From Nodularia sp. LEGE 06071 (GTDB taxonomy: Bacteria > Cyanobacteriota > Cyanobacteriia > Cyanobacteriales > Nostocaceae), in contig NZ_JADEWH010000001.1 in the NCBI RefSeq assembly GCF_015207755.1, positions 496,001 to 560,000 of the forward strand: a DNA stretch of 64,000 bases, written 5' to 3'. The translations under genes and the position numbers were made by a program. The notes under the pieces are model-generated. The model saw only the letters and a list, made by a program, of their open reading frames with translations. It was not told the origin of the DNA and did not search any database. Positions 1-7,269 of the stretch are shown here, in pieces. Position 1 is the stretch's first letter. Every line of letters begins with the position of its first letter.

Positions 1-85
1 CTTTATCGATAATGTCTTGTATTGATGTCTGCAAAGGCTCAGGAATAGTTGATAGTTGAGTTTGTAGCGAATCTAATAGTTGCAT
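1..85 (-). CDS. Partial CDS, N-terminus of a probable HopA1-like (class V lanthipeptide-type) lyase
   Basis: The frame opens with ATG at 85 and runs without a stop through 28 codons to the left edge, starting MQLLDSLQTQLSTIPEPLQT. It follows the APH-fold gene on the same strand. From memory, cyanobacterial proteins annotated as HopA1-family start with a similar helical segment, and in class V lanthipeptide and thioviridamide pathways a HopA1-type lyase partners an APH-type kinase to turn phosphorylated Ser/Thr into dehydroamino acids. The identity rests on 28 residues plus gene context, so the assignment is an inference. The remainder of the gene lies outside the window. Confidence 0.45.
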   Translation of the reverse strand, partial: MQLLDSLQTQLSTIPEPLQTSIQDIIDK

Positions 86-309
86 AAGAGATTGCCTGTA
101 AATAAGAGAGTGTGTTGAACAGTGTGTGGAGACTGGATGAATCGTGTCTTTAAAGGCAAGATTGGCTGAAAATCGTGTTGATTAAGTAGTGATGGGGACT
201 ATTTTCAAACCCAAAATTAGACGTAAATTTGGTTTACTTCGTTGAGTTAAGCGCAACCCAACCTACTTTGAGACTTTGTATTTCAGCCAACTTTGCCACC
301 TGATAGGCT

Positions 310-1491
310 TTAGCGTGCGGGGGAATATCTGGTGGGGGTTAAATCTGAAGCATCCATACCGAAAATAGTTGGTATAGATGTTTCTGGACGACACAATAAA
401 CTCTTGGCAACTTGGAGCATACTGATACCAGGATTACCAAAGGTTTTTTCGTGCTGGAGTGTGGCTTGAATAGATTGAATTAAACCTAAACCGCAAAACT
501 GCACGACTCGCTGTAAGAAATCAGGACGATGCTCTAAGATTTCGGGAAATTCAGCCAAATAAGCCTTAACCAGTGCAGAAAGTGAAGGACGGAGTGTTTG
601 TAAAGGCGTTGTAGCTAAACGTAAAGACTCTTCAATTTCCATTCCTTTACCGACAACTACGCTATACAGCCACAATTGCAGGTAACTGGCGAGTAATGAG
701 CCTAAATCGATAGCTGGATCTCCCCAAGAACAGCGTTCCCAGTCAATTAATCGAATCATGCTTTGGTCTGAGGATGAGCCATTGAGATTGACATCTTCCC
801 AATTTAAGGAGATGAGAATATTGTTCAGCTTCATGTCGTTATGAGTCAAACAGAAGGGAGTGTAAGAACTACCCAATTCGGCGATCGCCTGACCCAAACT
901 GTCGTAACGTTGATATAGAGCAAAGAATTTCAACCCATCAGCCGGAACATTACCAAAGATTTCCGGTGTAATCCGATCCATTTTCTGATTGAGTTTTGGT
1001 GCATCTTGACTCGGTGCATCCTGGGAATTTTCAAAGAATTCCCGATACTCTGGACGTTGAAGACTGACGCGATGAATTAAGGCCAGAATAGTACCGATTT
1101 TTGTCGCCACCTGTGTAGGAAAGATGTTTTCCTTTGTGTAGAAATCTGCTACATCCCGGTAGTTACTGAGATAGTTAAAAATAATGATCGAATTTTCGGC
1201 ATCAAAATGTACCGATTCCGAAAGCAAAGGACGTATATAGCTAAGTTCTGGGTTTTGTTGTAAAAACTCATGAATTCGCCATTCCTGCACAAACTCACCA
1301 GCAGTTTTTCCTTCTCGGTTGTGACGCTCTTGCTTAACTAGAAGTTTTTTGTCCTCTGGTAAGCTGAGTAACAAGTTAAAGTTTTTTGCAGGTTTTAGTT
1401 CAATATTACTTGATGAACGTTCTTCTTGAGTACATAGTCCCAGAGGAATTAGGTAATCAAAAAGATTTTGATAGCTTAATAAAAATGGCAT
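310..1491 (-). CDS. APH-fold phosphotransferase (candidate RiPP Ser/Thr kinase)
   Basis: This 393-residue protein has the aminoglycoside phosphotransferase/choline kinase fold. The catalytic loop is LTHNDMKLNN, with Asp219 the likely base and Asn224 a metal ligand. The second metal motif is IDWE, with Asp250. The region around Lys53 (LLVKQE) is a candidate ATP-binding strand. Residues 158-165 duplicate a QDAP tetrapeptide. It lies downstream of eight small peptide genes and just before a probable HopA1-type gene on the same strand. In class V lanthipeptide systems such a kinase phosphorylates Ser/Thr of the precursor and a HopA1 protein eliminates the phosphate. I infer that role here. The alternative is a small-molecule kinase unrelated to the peptides. 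The fold call is firm; the substrate is not. Confidence 0.75.
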   Translation of the reverse strand: MPFLLSYQNLFDYLIPLGLCTQEERSSSNIELKPAKNFNLLLSLPEDKKLLVKQERHNREGKTAGEFVQEWRIHEFLQQNPELSYIRPLLSESVHFDAENSIIIFNYLSNYRDVADFYTKENIFPTQVATKIGTILALIHRVSLQRPEYREFFENSQDAPSQDAPKLNQKMDRITPEIFGNVPADGLKFFALYQRYDSLGQAIAELGSSYTPFCLTHNDMKLNNILISLNWEDVNLNGSSSDQSMIRLIDWERCSWGDPAIDLGSLLASYLQLWLYSVVVGKGMEIEESLRLATTPLQTLRPSLSALVKAYLAEFPEILEHRPDFLQRVVQFCGLGLIQSIQATLQHEKTFGNPGISMLQVAKSLLCRPETSIPTIFGMDASDLTPTRYSPAR

Positions 1492-1625
1492 GGCGTTAGA
1501 TACTCCTCAGTAATGTGAAAACTTGTTGCTGGTTAATCAAAAAACTGTAAAACCAGAGGATTCCTATCCAAGCATTGATTGCACACAACATTTTTTTAGT
1601 CATCATGTCAATTTGGATTTAATCA

Positions 1626-1889
1626 TTAGAAAGGGGCAAACTGATCAGGTGCAAGGTTCAACTCGGACGCAGTAATAAATGACTGTGCTAGCGACACAAT
1701 ACTGTAGATAGCAAATGCTGATAACATCAAATCCATCAGCCTATAAGTAAAGATCAGCATTTGATGGAATGCATAGCCAATTGCATATTCATTACCCCCA
1801 TATACAGATATCGAATACATATCTGTGATTTCGATTAAAAAGCTTTCTGAGTCAGGCGGGTGCAGTTCAGAAATTATAATTCCTGCCAT
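1626..1889 (-). CDS. Divergent Gly-Gly-leader peptide of the array (87 aa)
   Basis: This peptide shares the leader pattern of its neighbours: an Ile/Leu-Ser-Glu-Leu-His start, an acidic DSESFL stretch, then ITDMYSIS before a Gly-Gly at about residue 32. The core after Gly-Gly is longer and very hydrophobic (LIFTYRLMDLMLSAFAIYSI), then VSLAQSF. That matches the YAIxHVTxLAKSF end of the other peptides, but 14 extra residues follow. It has no cysteine. The ribosome-binding site is weak, unlike the strong AGGAG of its relatives. It is nearest to the kinase gene and may be a diverged precursor or a partner peptide. No function is established. Confidence 0.6.
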   Translation of the reverse strand: MAGIIISELHPPDSESFLIEITDMYSISVYGGNEYAIGYAFHQMLIFTYRLMDLMLSAFAIYSIVSLAQSFITASELNLAPDQFAPF

Positions 1890-2467
1890 TTACTTGATTC
1901 TCACACAAATTATTGAGTAATGAGTTAATAAAAGCTGTGTTCAGTAAGCATCAGCTTCATCATTAGTCAACTAATCTGCTATTCTGGCGGAACTGAAACT
2001 GTTATTTATTCCCAAATTTTCATCAACACTAAATTAAATTCATCTAATTGAGGTGATTGAGAAATTGTGAAAAATTGCCCCATGTTTATCAATCAGTAGC
2101 GCTTAATTGAGATATGTGATTCTAGCTTTAATTAAGTTTCAATTTACTTGTCGAATTACAGCATATATTTTTCAATTTGACTGGCTATCAGAGGTTATAG
2201 GTATTCAAAAACTTGATAAAGATAATAGTTGTCAATCCTAGAATATTTGTGAATTACAGCATATTTAATCTGAGTGAGGTACACAAAGGCGGGCAGGATG
2301 ACCACCCCACAAGACTTATAATATTAAGATGTGTACTTCATTTACTTGCTCAGTGCTGTATTATGTTGCACTCGATTCTGGATTTTTAGCTTTCATTTCC
2401 GAAAAAATTGCTGACTTTTTACCTTTAATCCCAAGATAGCCATCAAGATTAATAGTTAACTACAAAG
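1890..2467. other. Intergenic 578 bp, AT-rich, with one dispersed repeat
   Basis: No supportable gene is seen. The stretch separates the divergent first peptide gene from the repeated array. It contains a nested palindrome at 2276-2339 that recurs elsewhere in the window. The rest is AT-rich and probably carries a promoter for the two leftmost genes; I cannot place -10/-35 elements with confidence. Confidence 0.5.
2276..2339. repeat. Dispersed palindromic repeat, copy 1
   Basis: The arms GAGGTACACA (2276-2285) and TGTGTACTTC (2330-2339) form an imperfect inverted repeat around a GC-rich centre containing GGGCAGGATGACCACCCCAC. The same centre, with small changes, occurs at 24280-24330 and, inverted, at 15371-15410. 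Outer ACAGCA/TGCTGT arms further out match those of the 24.3 kb copy, which suggests a small non-autonomous mobile element. Confidence 0.6.
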
Positions 2468-2701
2468 CTAGAACTTAGAATACGGTTTACTATATGACTT
2501 GGCTACATAAGTAGCATTACCAATGCCATATGTACCGACAAATGCTCCAGCAAATGCAGTAAATGAAATTATGCCACCGACAACGTTGTATTGACTCTTA
2601 GAGTTAGAATCGATATCGCTCAGTTCATTGAGAAAGCTTTCGGAATCGTGGAACAGTTCAGAACCAGTAGCGTATAGTTGAGAAAGAGTGATATTCGCCA
2701 T
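2468..2701 (-). CDS. Gly-Gly-leader candidate RiPP precursor (77 aa, divergent core)
   Basis: The leader is clearly of the array family (MANITLSQLYATGSELF, then DSESFLNELSDIDS), but a short insertion precedes the Gly-Gly. The core is Gly/Ala/aromatic-rich (GAFVGTYGIGNATYVAKSYS) and ends with KPYSKF. The conserved end AKS[FY]S is kept, while the LAEAF and DHVT segments of the other members are lost. There is no cysteine. Its ATG is preceded by TAGGAGT at a good distance, exactly as in the three upstream genes, so the upstream region was duplicated while the core diverged. It is probably substrate for the same enzymes with a different product. Confidence 0.75.
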   Translation of the reverse strand: MANITLSQLYATGSELFHDSESFLNELSDIDSNSKSQYNVVGGIISFTAFAGAFVGTYGIGNATYVAKSYSKPYSKF

Positions 2702-2765
2702 GATGTACTCCTAAAAGACTTGTGAAAACTTGTTTGTTGCAGTCAAAATCAAATTTGTGTCTAGC

Positions 2766-2828
2766 TGGCTCTGAGGAATTATTGGTAATCACAGAGATGA
2801 GTTTTTACTTTTAATCCCTCAAGAGCCA
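2766..2828 (-). promoter_or_regulatory. Intergenic long-stem hairpin, array copy 1
   Basis: TGGCTCTGAGGAATT (2766-2780) pairs with AATCCCTCAAGAGCCA (2813-2828), with one bulge and one mismatch, around a roughly 32-nt AT-rich loop. It lies between two precursor genes in the direction of transcription and has no terminal T-run, so it looks more like an RNA stability or attenuation element than a simple terminator. Confidence 0.5.
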
Positions 2829-2854
2829 TCAATTTTAGTAGTTACCTGAAGTGA

Positions 2855-3085
2855 TTAGAATTGACTGAATGACTTAGCTAATACAGTCACATGGTCAATG
2901 GCATATACAAGTACAAATGCTTCAGCCAACTTAGTTAATGTCAAAGGATTGCTAGCAGCGTAACCAATATCTGCTGCGCCACCAGAGATGGAATCTACAT
3001 CGCTGAATTCATTCAAAAAACTTTCAGAATCGTTGAACAGTTCAGAACCAGCAGCGTGTAATTCAGAAAGAGTGATATTCGCCAT
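2855..3085 (-). CDS. Gly-Gly-leader candidate RiPP precursor (76 aa)
   Basis: The leader runs from MANITLSELHAAGSELF through DSESFLNEF and SDVDSISGG, with Gly-Gly at residues 35-36, the pattern that C39-type peptidases commonly cut. The 40-residue core has a Gly/Ala-rich linker then the conserved segment LAEAFVLVYAIDHVTVLAKS. The core contains Ser and Thr but no Cys. It differs from the next gene upstream only in the penultimate residue (Gln for Lys), so this is a very recent tandem copy. A strong AGGAG lies 6 bases before the ATG. It is likely co-transcribed with the other copies and modified by the kinase/lyase pair encoded downstream; that is inference. Confidence 0.8.
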   Translation of the reverse strand: MANITLSELHAAGSELFNDSESFLNEFSDVDSISGGAADIGYAASNPLTLTKLAEAFVLVYAIDHVTVLAKSFSQF

Positions 3086-3149
3086 GATGTACTCCTAAAA
3101 GACTTGTGAAAACTTGTTTGTTGCAGTCAAAATCAAATTTGTGTCTAGC

Positions 3150-3212
3150 TGGCTCTGAGGAATTATTGGTAATTAAAAAGATGAGTTTTTACCTTTAATT
3201 CCTCAAGAGCCA
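3150..3212 (-). promoter_or_regulatory. Intergenic long-stem hairpin, array copy 2
   Basis: TGGCTCTGAGGAATT (3150-3164) pairs with AATTCCTCAAGAGCCA (3197-3212). This gives a 15-bp stem interrupted only by one bulged A, the best-paired version in the array. It sits between two nearly identical precursor genes. Confidence 0.55.
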
Positions 3213-3238
3213 TCAATTTTAGTAGTTAGCCGAAGTCA

Positions 3239-3469
3239 TTAGAATTTACTGAATGACTTAGCTAATACAGTTACATGGTCAATGGCATATACAAGTACAA
3301 ATGCTTCAGCCAACTTAGTTAATGTCAAAGGATTGCTAGCAGCGTAACCAATATCTGCTGCGCCACCAGAGATGGAATCTACATCGCTGAATTCATTCAA
3401 AAAACTTTCAGAATCGTTGAACAGTTCAGAACCAGCAGCGTGTAATTCAGAAAGAGTGATATTCGCCAT
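3239..3469 (-). CDS. Gly-Gly-leader candidate RiPP precursor (76 aa)
   Basis: It is almost identical to the gene at 2855-3085: the same leader ending SDVDSISGG and the same cysteine-free core, ending AKSFSKF instead of AKSFSQF. The start ATG at 3469 has the strong AGGAG element. The near-identity of both coding and flanking sequence shows tandem duplication too recent for drift. The conserved Thr in DHVT and the two Ser in AKSFS are plausible sites for dehydration if the neighbouring APH-type kinase acts on the peptide. Confidence 0.8.
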   Translation of the reverse strand: MANITLSELHAAGSELFNDSESFLNEFSDVDSISGGAADIGYAASNPLTLTKLAEAFVLVYAIDHVTVLAKSFSKF

Positions 3470-3533
3470 GATGTACTCCTAAAAGACTTGTGAAAACTTG
3501 TTTGTTGCAGTCAAGATCAAATTTGTGTCTAGC

Positions 3534-3596
3534 TGGCTCTGAGGAATTATTGGTAATCACAGAGATGAGTTTTTACCTTTAATCCCTCAAGAGCCA
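3534..3596 (-). promoter_or_regulatory. Intergenic long-stem hairpin, array copy 3
   Basis: TGGCTCTGAGGAATT (3534-3548) pairs imperfectly with AATCCCTCAAGAGCCA (3581-3596). Location and geometry are the same as in the other array copies. Confidence 0.5.
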
Positions 3597-3622
3597 TCAA
3601 TTTCAGTAATTACCCGAAGGTA

Positions 3623-3865
3623 TTACATTTTACTGAATGACTTAGCTAATACAGTTACATGGTCAATGGCATATATAGTCACAAATGCCTCAGCCAATTT
3701 CATAACTGTAGCGGGGTTACTAGCAGCAGCTACTGGGGCAGCACCAAAGCCAAATTGTCCACCAGAAATAGACTCGGTATCGCTGAATTCATTGAGAAAA
3801 CTTTCAGAATCGTTGAACAATTCAGAACCAGCAGCGTGTAATTCAGAAAGTGTGATATTCGCCAT
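3623..3865 (-). CDS. Gly-Gly-leader candidate RiPP precursor (80 aa)
   Basis: The leader matches the family up to SDTESISGG. The core linker is longer and Gly/Ala-rich (QFGFGAAPVAAASNPATVMK) before LAEAFVTIYAIDHVTVLAKS and a Met end. It has no cysteine. The AGGAG ribosome site and spacing are as in neighbouring copies, but the region upstream of this gene (3866-4026) is already diverged and has lost the clean hairpin. The variable linker against constant leader and constant C-terminal helix suggests that the C-terminal segment is the functional unit. Confidence 0.8.
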   Translation of the reverse strand: MANITLSELHAAGSELFNDSESFLNEFSDTESISGGQFGFGAAPVAAASNPATVMKLAEAFVTIYAIDHVTVLAKSFSKM

Positions 3866-4026
3866 GATGTACTCCTAAAAGACTTGTTTTAATGAACTGA
3901 AGATTGCTGAGATTTAGCTAGACCACAGAGATAATTGGTAATCACAAAAGCTCATGTTAATCACATAGATAGCTTTTTACCTTTAATCCCTGGAAAACCA
4001 TCAAGCTCTGTAGTGACCCAGAACCA

Positions 4027-4260
4027 TTAGATGGCACTTTGACTGAATGATTTAGCCAAGACAGTTACATGGTCAATGGCATATACAAGTACAAATGCTT
4101 CAGCCAATTTCGTAACTGTAGCAGGGTTACTAGCCGCGGAACCACCTATTCCGCCACCAGAGATAGAATCTACATCGCTGAATTCATGCAAGAAACTTTC
4201 AGAATCGTTGAACAGTTCAGAACCAGCAGCGTGTAGTTCAGAAAGTTTGATATTAGCCAT
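4027..4260 (-). CDS. Gly-Gly-leader candidate RiPP precursor (77 aa)
   Basis: The leader is MANIKLSELHAAGSELF then DSESFLHEFSDVDSISGG. The core has a short Gly-rich linker (GIGGSAASNPATVTK), then LAEAFVLVYAIDHVTVLAKS and SFSQSAI. It is cysteine-free. A GGAG element precedes the ATG. It shares the NPATV linker with the gene to its left and the Lys at position 5 with the gene to its right, so it is an intermediate in the duplication series. Confidence 0.8.
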   Translation of the reverse strand: MANIKLSELHAAGSELFNDSESFLHEFSDVDSISGGGIGGSAASNPATVTKLAEAFVLVYAIDHVTVLAKSFSQSAI

Positions 4261-4326
4261 GATTTACTCCTAATAGTCTTGTCGCAATTAAGCAAGTTCA
4301 CAGAAAATTGATTGTGAAAGCTGGTT

Positions 4327-4403
4327 GGCTGTGAGGGATTATTGATAATTAATTAAGTCCATGTTAATCACATAGATTAATTATTAGCTTTAATCCCTAA
4401 GCC
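4327..4403 (-). promoter_or_regulatory. Intergenic long-stem hairpin, diverged array copy
   Basis: GGCTGTGAGGGATTA (4327-4341) pairs with TAATCCCTAAGCC (4391-4403). Relative to the copy at 3150-3212 an A-T pair of the stem has become G-C on both arms, a compensatory change that supports selection on the RNA structure. Confidence 0.5.
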
Positions 4404-4430
4404 GGATAGCTTACTAGTTACCTGAAGCCA

Positions 4431-4676
4431 TTAGTATCCTTGACTGAATGACTTGGCTAGCTCGGTAACATGACCAATTGCATAGACCGTAACAAATGCC
4501 TCGGCTAGTTTAGTCAATGTGGAAATATCACTGACTCCTTGGGAGCCGTAGCCCTGACTAGAGGTACTACCACCGGAAATAGAATCGACATCTTTCAATT
4601 CATTGAGAAAACTCTCAGAATCTAAGAATAAATCAGAACCGGTAGCGTTTAGTTCAGACAGTTTGATGTTTGCCAT
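4431..4676 (-). CDS. Gly-Gly-leader candidate RiPP precursor (81 aa), first of the array
   Basis: The leader is MANIKLSELNATGSDLFL then DSESFLNELKDVDSISGG. The core linker is Ser/Gly/Gln-rich (STSSQGYGSQGVSDIS), then LTKLAEAFVTVYAIGHVTEL and AKSFSQGY. It has no cysteine and the most Ser/Thr in the linker of any member. AGGAG stands 5 bases before the ATG. It is the furthest upstream of the homologous series, so a promoter for the array probably lies in the 513-bp stretch to its right. Confidence 0.8.
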   Translation of the reverse strand: MANIKLSELNATGSDLFLDSESFLNELKDVDSISGGSTSSQGYGSQGVSDISTLTKLAEAFVTVYAIGHVTELAKSFSQGY

Positions 4677-5189
4677 ATTAGCTCCTCAAGCATTTGTCGC
4701 TGGTAAATGAAATCGATAAGCAATCAAGCTGTGTTTGCTTAACTGTTACTGCCATTTTTATTGATTCAAAATCAGAAAGTCAAGAAAAAAACACTGCTAA
4801 AAAAGACATATATTCAAGAGTTTCGTCTTTATAAAGTTATGAGTTTCATTTGATGAATCATGCTTTTGAGTTGATACTAATACTTATTTGAATAATTGCA
4901 AGATACCAAATGCATATTTCATCATCAATGGGATATATTACGATCATTCAAACCTGATTTTTTGAAGAAAGTGGAGTTCTAGGTTTTGACTAATTATTTA
5001 CTGCTAAATATTAGATCCCCGACTTCTTCAAGAATTCGGGGATCTGAACCTCGTTGTGTTGGCAAATCAATTTTGGATTTGGCTTGAAAAACTATATGAT
5101 TTTTTATAAATATCCATTAATAGGAAAAATTGTGCATATTGAAGTCAATTAAACTCAAAACGCACGATTATTTGAAATATAGAAGTTGA
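4677..5189. other. Intergenic 513 bp, AT-rich, probable array promoter region
   Basis: No gene is supportable. The sequence is AT-rich with a strong short palindrome at 5013-5045. Transcription of the array must begin in or to the right of this stretch. I see no convincing operator. Confidence 0.45.
5013..5045. repeat. AGATCCCCGA palindrome, copy 1
   Basis: AGATCCCCGACTTCTT and its complement AGAATTCGGGGATCT form a near-perfect short-loop hairpin. A second, perfect copy is at 45932-45964, so this is a dispersed REP-like element; it could also act as a terminator for the 5190-5450 gene. Confidence 0.7.
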
Positions 5190-5450
5190 TTAAATGGAAT
5201 TTATTACTTCAGTGAATAGAGTTCTACTACCAAAAATCGCTGTACCCATTTGGCTTCTCAAGTCAAAAAGAAAATCATCTAGATTTTGATCTAAAGTATT
5301 TGCTAAAGATGCTTCATTTATATCACTGATGCCTGTGGTGACTGTGTTTCCTTCACGTCCCTCTACTGTCTTCATTTCTGCTTCTGTGATTTCATTCAGA
5401 AGCTGTTGCTCATTACTAGGGTACAAGTCATCAATTTCTAACCTTGCCAT
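5190..5450 (-). CDS. Small precursor-like peptide (86 aa), distant array member
   Basis: The N-terminus resembles a RiPP leader (MARLEIDDLYPSNEQQLLNE, then ITEAEMKTVEGREGN), with VEG at a position like the Gly-Gly of the other peptides. The remainder (TTGISDINEAS, then LDQNLDDFLFDLRSQMGTAI) does not share the LAEAF/AKSFS core. There is no cysteine. AAGGAGT lies 7 bases before the ATG, a strong start. It sits on the same strand just upstream of the array, separated by a palindrome. It may be a second type of substrate, an immunity or regulatory peptide, or unrelated. I do not recognise a family. Confidence 0.6.
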   Translation of the reverse strand: MARLEIDDLYPSNEQQLLNEITEAEMKTVEGREGNTVTTGISDINEASLANTLDQNLDDFLFDLRSQMGTAIFGSRTLFTEVINSI

Positions 5451-5696
5451 GAAATTAACTCCTTAGATACTTACAGTGAAACTCAGTCCGATGTGGAAAA
5501 AGATGATGCTTCAGAATTATATCTATTCTTTATATGTGGCAATTGATGGCAGAAAGTCAACATATTTTGATGATTTTATAGACACAACTCAAGTAATTGA
5601 GTCTGAAAAAGAGATGTTTTATAGTATTAGCAGTTTCTGATATTGAGTTTTTTGCCGAGGAATAGAGACGCGATACATCACGTCTCTAAGTAATTT

Positions 5697-7190
5697 TTAA
5701 TTCTGCGCCTGTGGTTGCAAACTGGGAATTGTGACATCTATGGGCGTTACTGATGTCGCTAGCTGTGTCAATGGGGGTTTAATGGCGGTCTGATTCCCCA
5801 CGACTAAAGTCACCAGTTTTTCTGGTTTGAGGTATTCTCGTGCTACCCGTTGCACGTCTGCTTCTGTTGTGGCGGCTACGGCTTTTTGATAGCGAAATAG
5901 GAAATCAGCCGGATAGCCGTAATATTCGTATCGCATCAACCGTGATAGGGTTTGAGCGGGATTTTGAAAGTTGAATACAAAAGAGTTGAGGGTGGATTCT
6001 TTGGCATAAGCTAGTTCCTGTGCTGTCACGGGTTGGGCTTGGATACGCTTGATTTCAGTCTGTAAGGCTTGGACAAACTGCACTGTAGCATCCGATCGCG
6101 TTTGTCCGCCGGCGATGAACATTCCTGGGTAGTCGAAGCGGGGACTCCAGTAGCCATAGACAGAGTAAGCTAAACCTTGGCGCGATCGCACTTCGTTTAA
6201 TAAGCGTCCACCAAATCCATTTAATACTCCATTCAATACATCCAAGGCAGCATAATCAGGATTGTCAAATCTACCGCCGATATGCCCCATCAGCACACTA
6301 CTCTGAGTTAGTTGTGGTTGATCGACATAAAATACACCGCCTGTATGAGCTGGCGTGACTTCTGATAACTGGGGTTGAGTCATTTGGGGGCGAGGTTCCC
6401 AATCGCCAAATTTAGCTTGAATGAGCGATCGCATTTTTTGAGGTTCAAAATCCCCGACAATTCCCAAAATCAGATTATTAGGATGAAAATATTCCTGGTA
6501 AAACTCGACTAAATCCTCACGAGAAATATTATTGAGCGTGGCATATTCAATTGTGCGGGCATAGGGGCTATCTTGGCCATAAATTAATTTCTGAAATTCC
6601 CGATTGGCAATATCATCTGGATCATCATTCCGGCGGGCGATACTACCCTGAGCCTGGGTTTTTGCTAAATCTAACTGTTTTTGGTCAAAGACTGGCTCTC
6701 TCAGGACTTCAGCAAACAAATCAAACACGGTTTCTAAATCTTCGGTGAGAGACTGGAAACTCGCATTCCCGGAAGCTTCACTAATACTGGTTTCCACACT
6801 AGCGGCGCGTTGTTCCAACATTTCATTGAGCTGATCCGCCGAATGCTTCTGAGTTCCGCCTGTCCGCATCACGGAACCAGTAAAACCAGCCAACCCGATT
6901 TTATCACTCGGTTCTAAGCGATCGCCTGTGCGGATCAAAGCCGTACCATTCACCAAGGGTAGATCGTGATCCTCCATCAAATACACAACCAAACCGTTTT
7001 TGAGAACAAACCGCTCATTTTTAGGTAACTTAATCTCAGGTAACGGTGCAAGTTCCAACTCAGTATAATGCTTGGCTGCCGCTGTCGCCGCCAAAGAAAA
7101 GTTAAAACTGACTAGTAAACAAGCAACAGCCAGAATCAAACTATAAAATAGTCCCTTACTCTTACCCAGCCTCAATTTAAAATTCAACAT
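5697..7190 (-). CDS. M16 family peptidase-like protein, non-catalytic subunit
   Basis: This is an insulinase/processing-peptidase-like protein of about 497 residues from the ATG at 7190; ATG at 7202 is also possible. The N-terminus is a signal peptide (GLFYSLILAVACLLVSFNFS, then LAATAAA), so it is exported. In the first M16 domain the zinc-binding HxxEH is absent: the matching region reads LAGFTGSVMRTGG. The second domain keeps the Arg/Tyr substrate-gripping segment NEVRSRQGLAYSVYGYW. This fits the bacterial two-subunit M16B arrangement in which one subunit has the zinc site and the other the Arg/Tyr pair. The catalytic partner lies directly upstream on the same strand, about 80 bp away, so the two form an operon and probably a heterodimer. 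Confidence 0.85.
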   Translation of the reverse strand: MLNFKLRLGKSKGLFYSLILAVACLLVSFNFSLAATAAAKHYTELELAPLPEIKLPKNERFVLKNGLVVYLMEDHDLPLVNGTALIRTGDRLEPSDKIGLAGFTGSVMRTGGTQKHSADQLNEMLEQRAASVETSISEASGNASFQSLTEDLETVFDLFAEVLREPVFDQKQLDLAKTQAQGSIARRNDDPDDIANREFQKLIYGQDSPYARTIEYATLNNISREDLVEFYQEYFHPNNLILGIVGDFEPQKMRSLIQAKFGDWEPRPQMTQPQLSEVTPAHTGGVFYVDQPQLTQSSVLMGHIGGRFDNPDYAALDVLNGVLNGFGGRLLNEVRSRQGLAYSVYGYWSPRFDYPGMFIAGGQTRSDATVQFVQALQTEIKRIQAQPVTAQELAYAKESTLNSFVFNFQNPAQTLSRLMRYEYYGYPADFLFRYQKAVAATTEADVQRVAREYLKPEKLVTLVVGNQTAIKPPLTQLATSVTPIDVTIPSLQPQAQN

Positions 7191-7269
7191 TCTTAATCCC
7201 ATCTGCCTTTTACTCGACCTGTCCTGTGTGCGAGACGCTGGGCGAACAGCGCCTGTGCGATTGATTGTT

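Larger units (their letters stand above)
2855..3622 (-). repeat. Tandem 384-bp duplication unit (two near-identical copies)
   Basis: Positions 2855-3238 and 3239-3622 are nearly identical over coding and upstream sequence. The next units (3623-4026, 4027-4430) and the unit to the left keep the same spacing of 384-404 bp with more divergence. Each unit consists of one peptide gene plus its 150-bp leader region with ribosome-binding site and hairpin. Confidence 0.85.

Noticed and set aside
3659-4273. Plus-strand open frames of 60-70 codons opposite the precursor genes
   Set aside because: They mirror the conserved antisense strand of repeated peptide genes and lack ribosome-binding sites.
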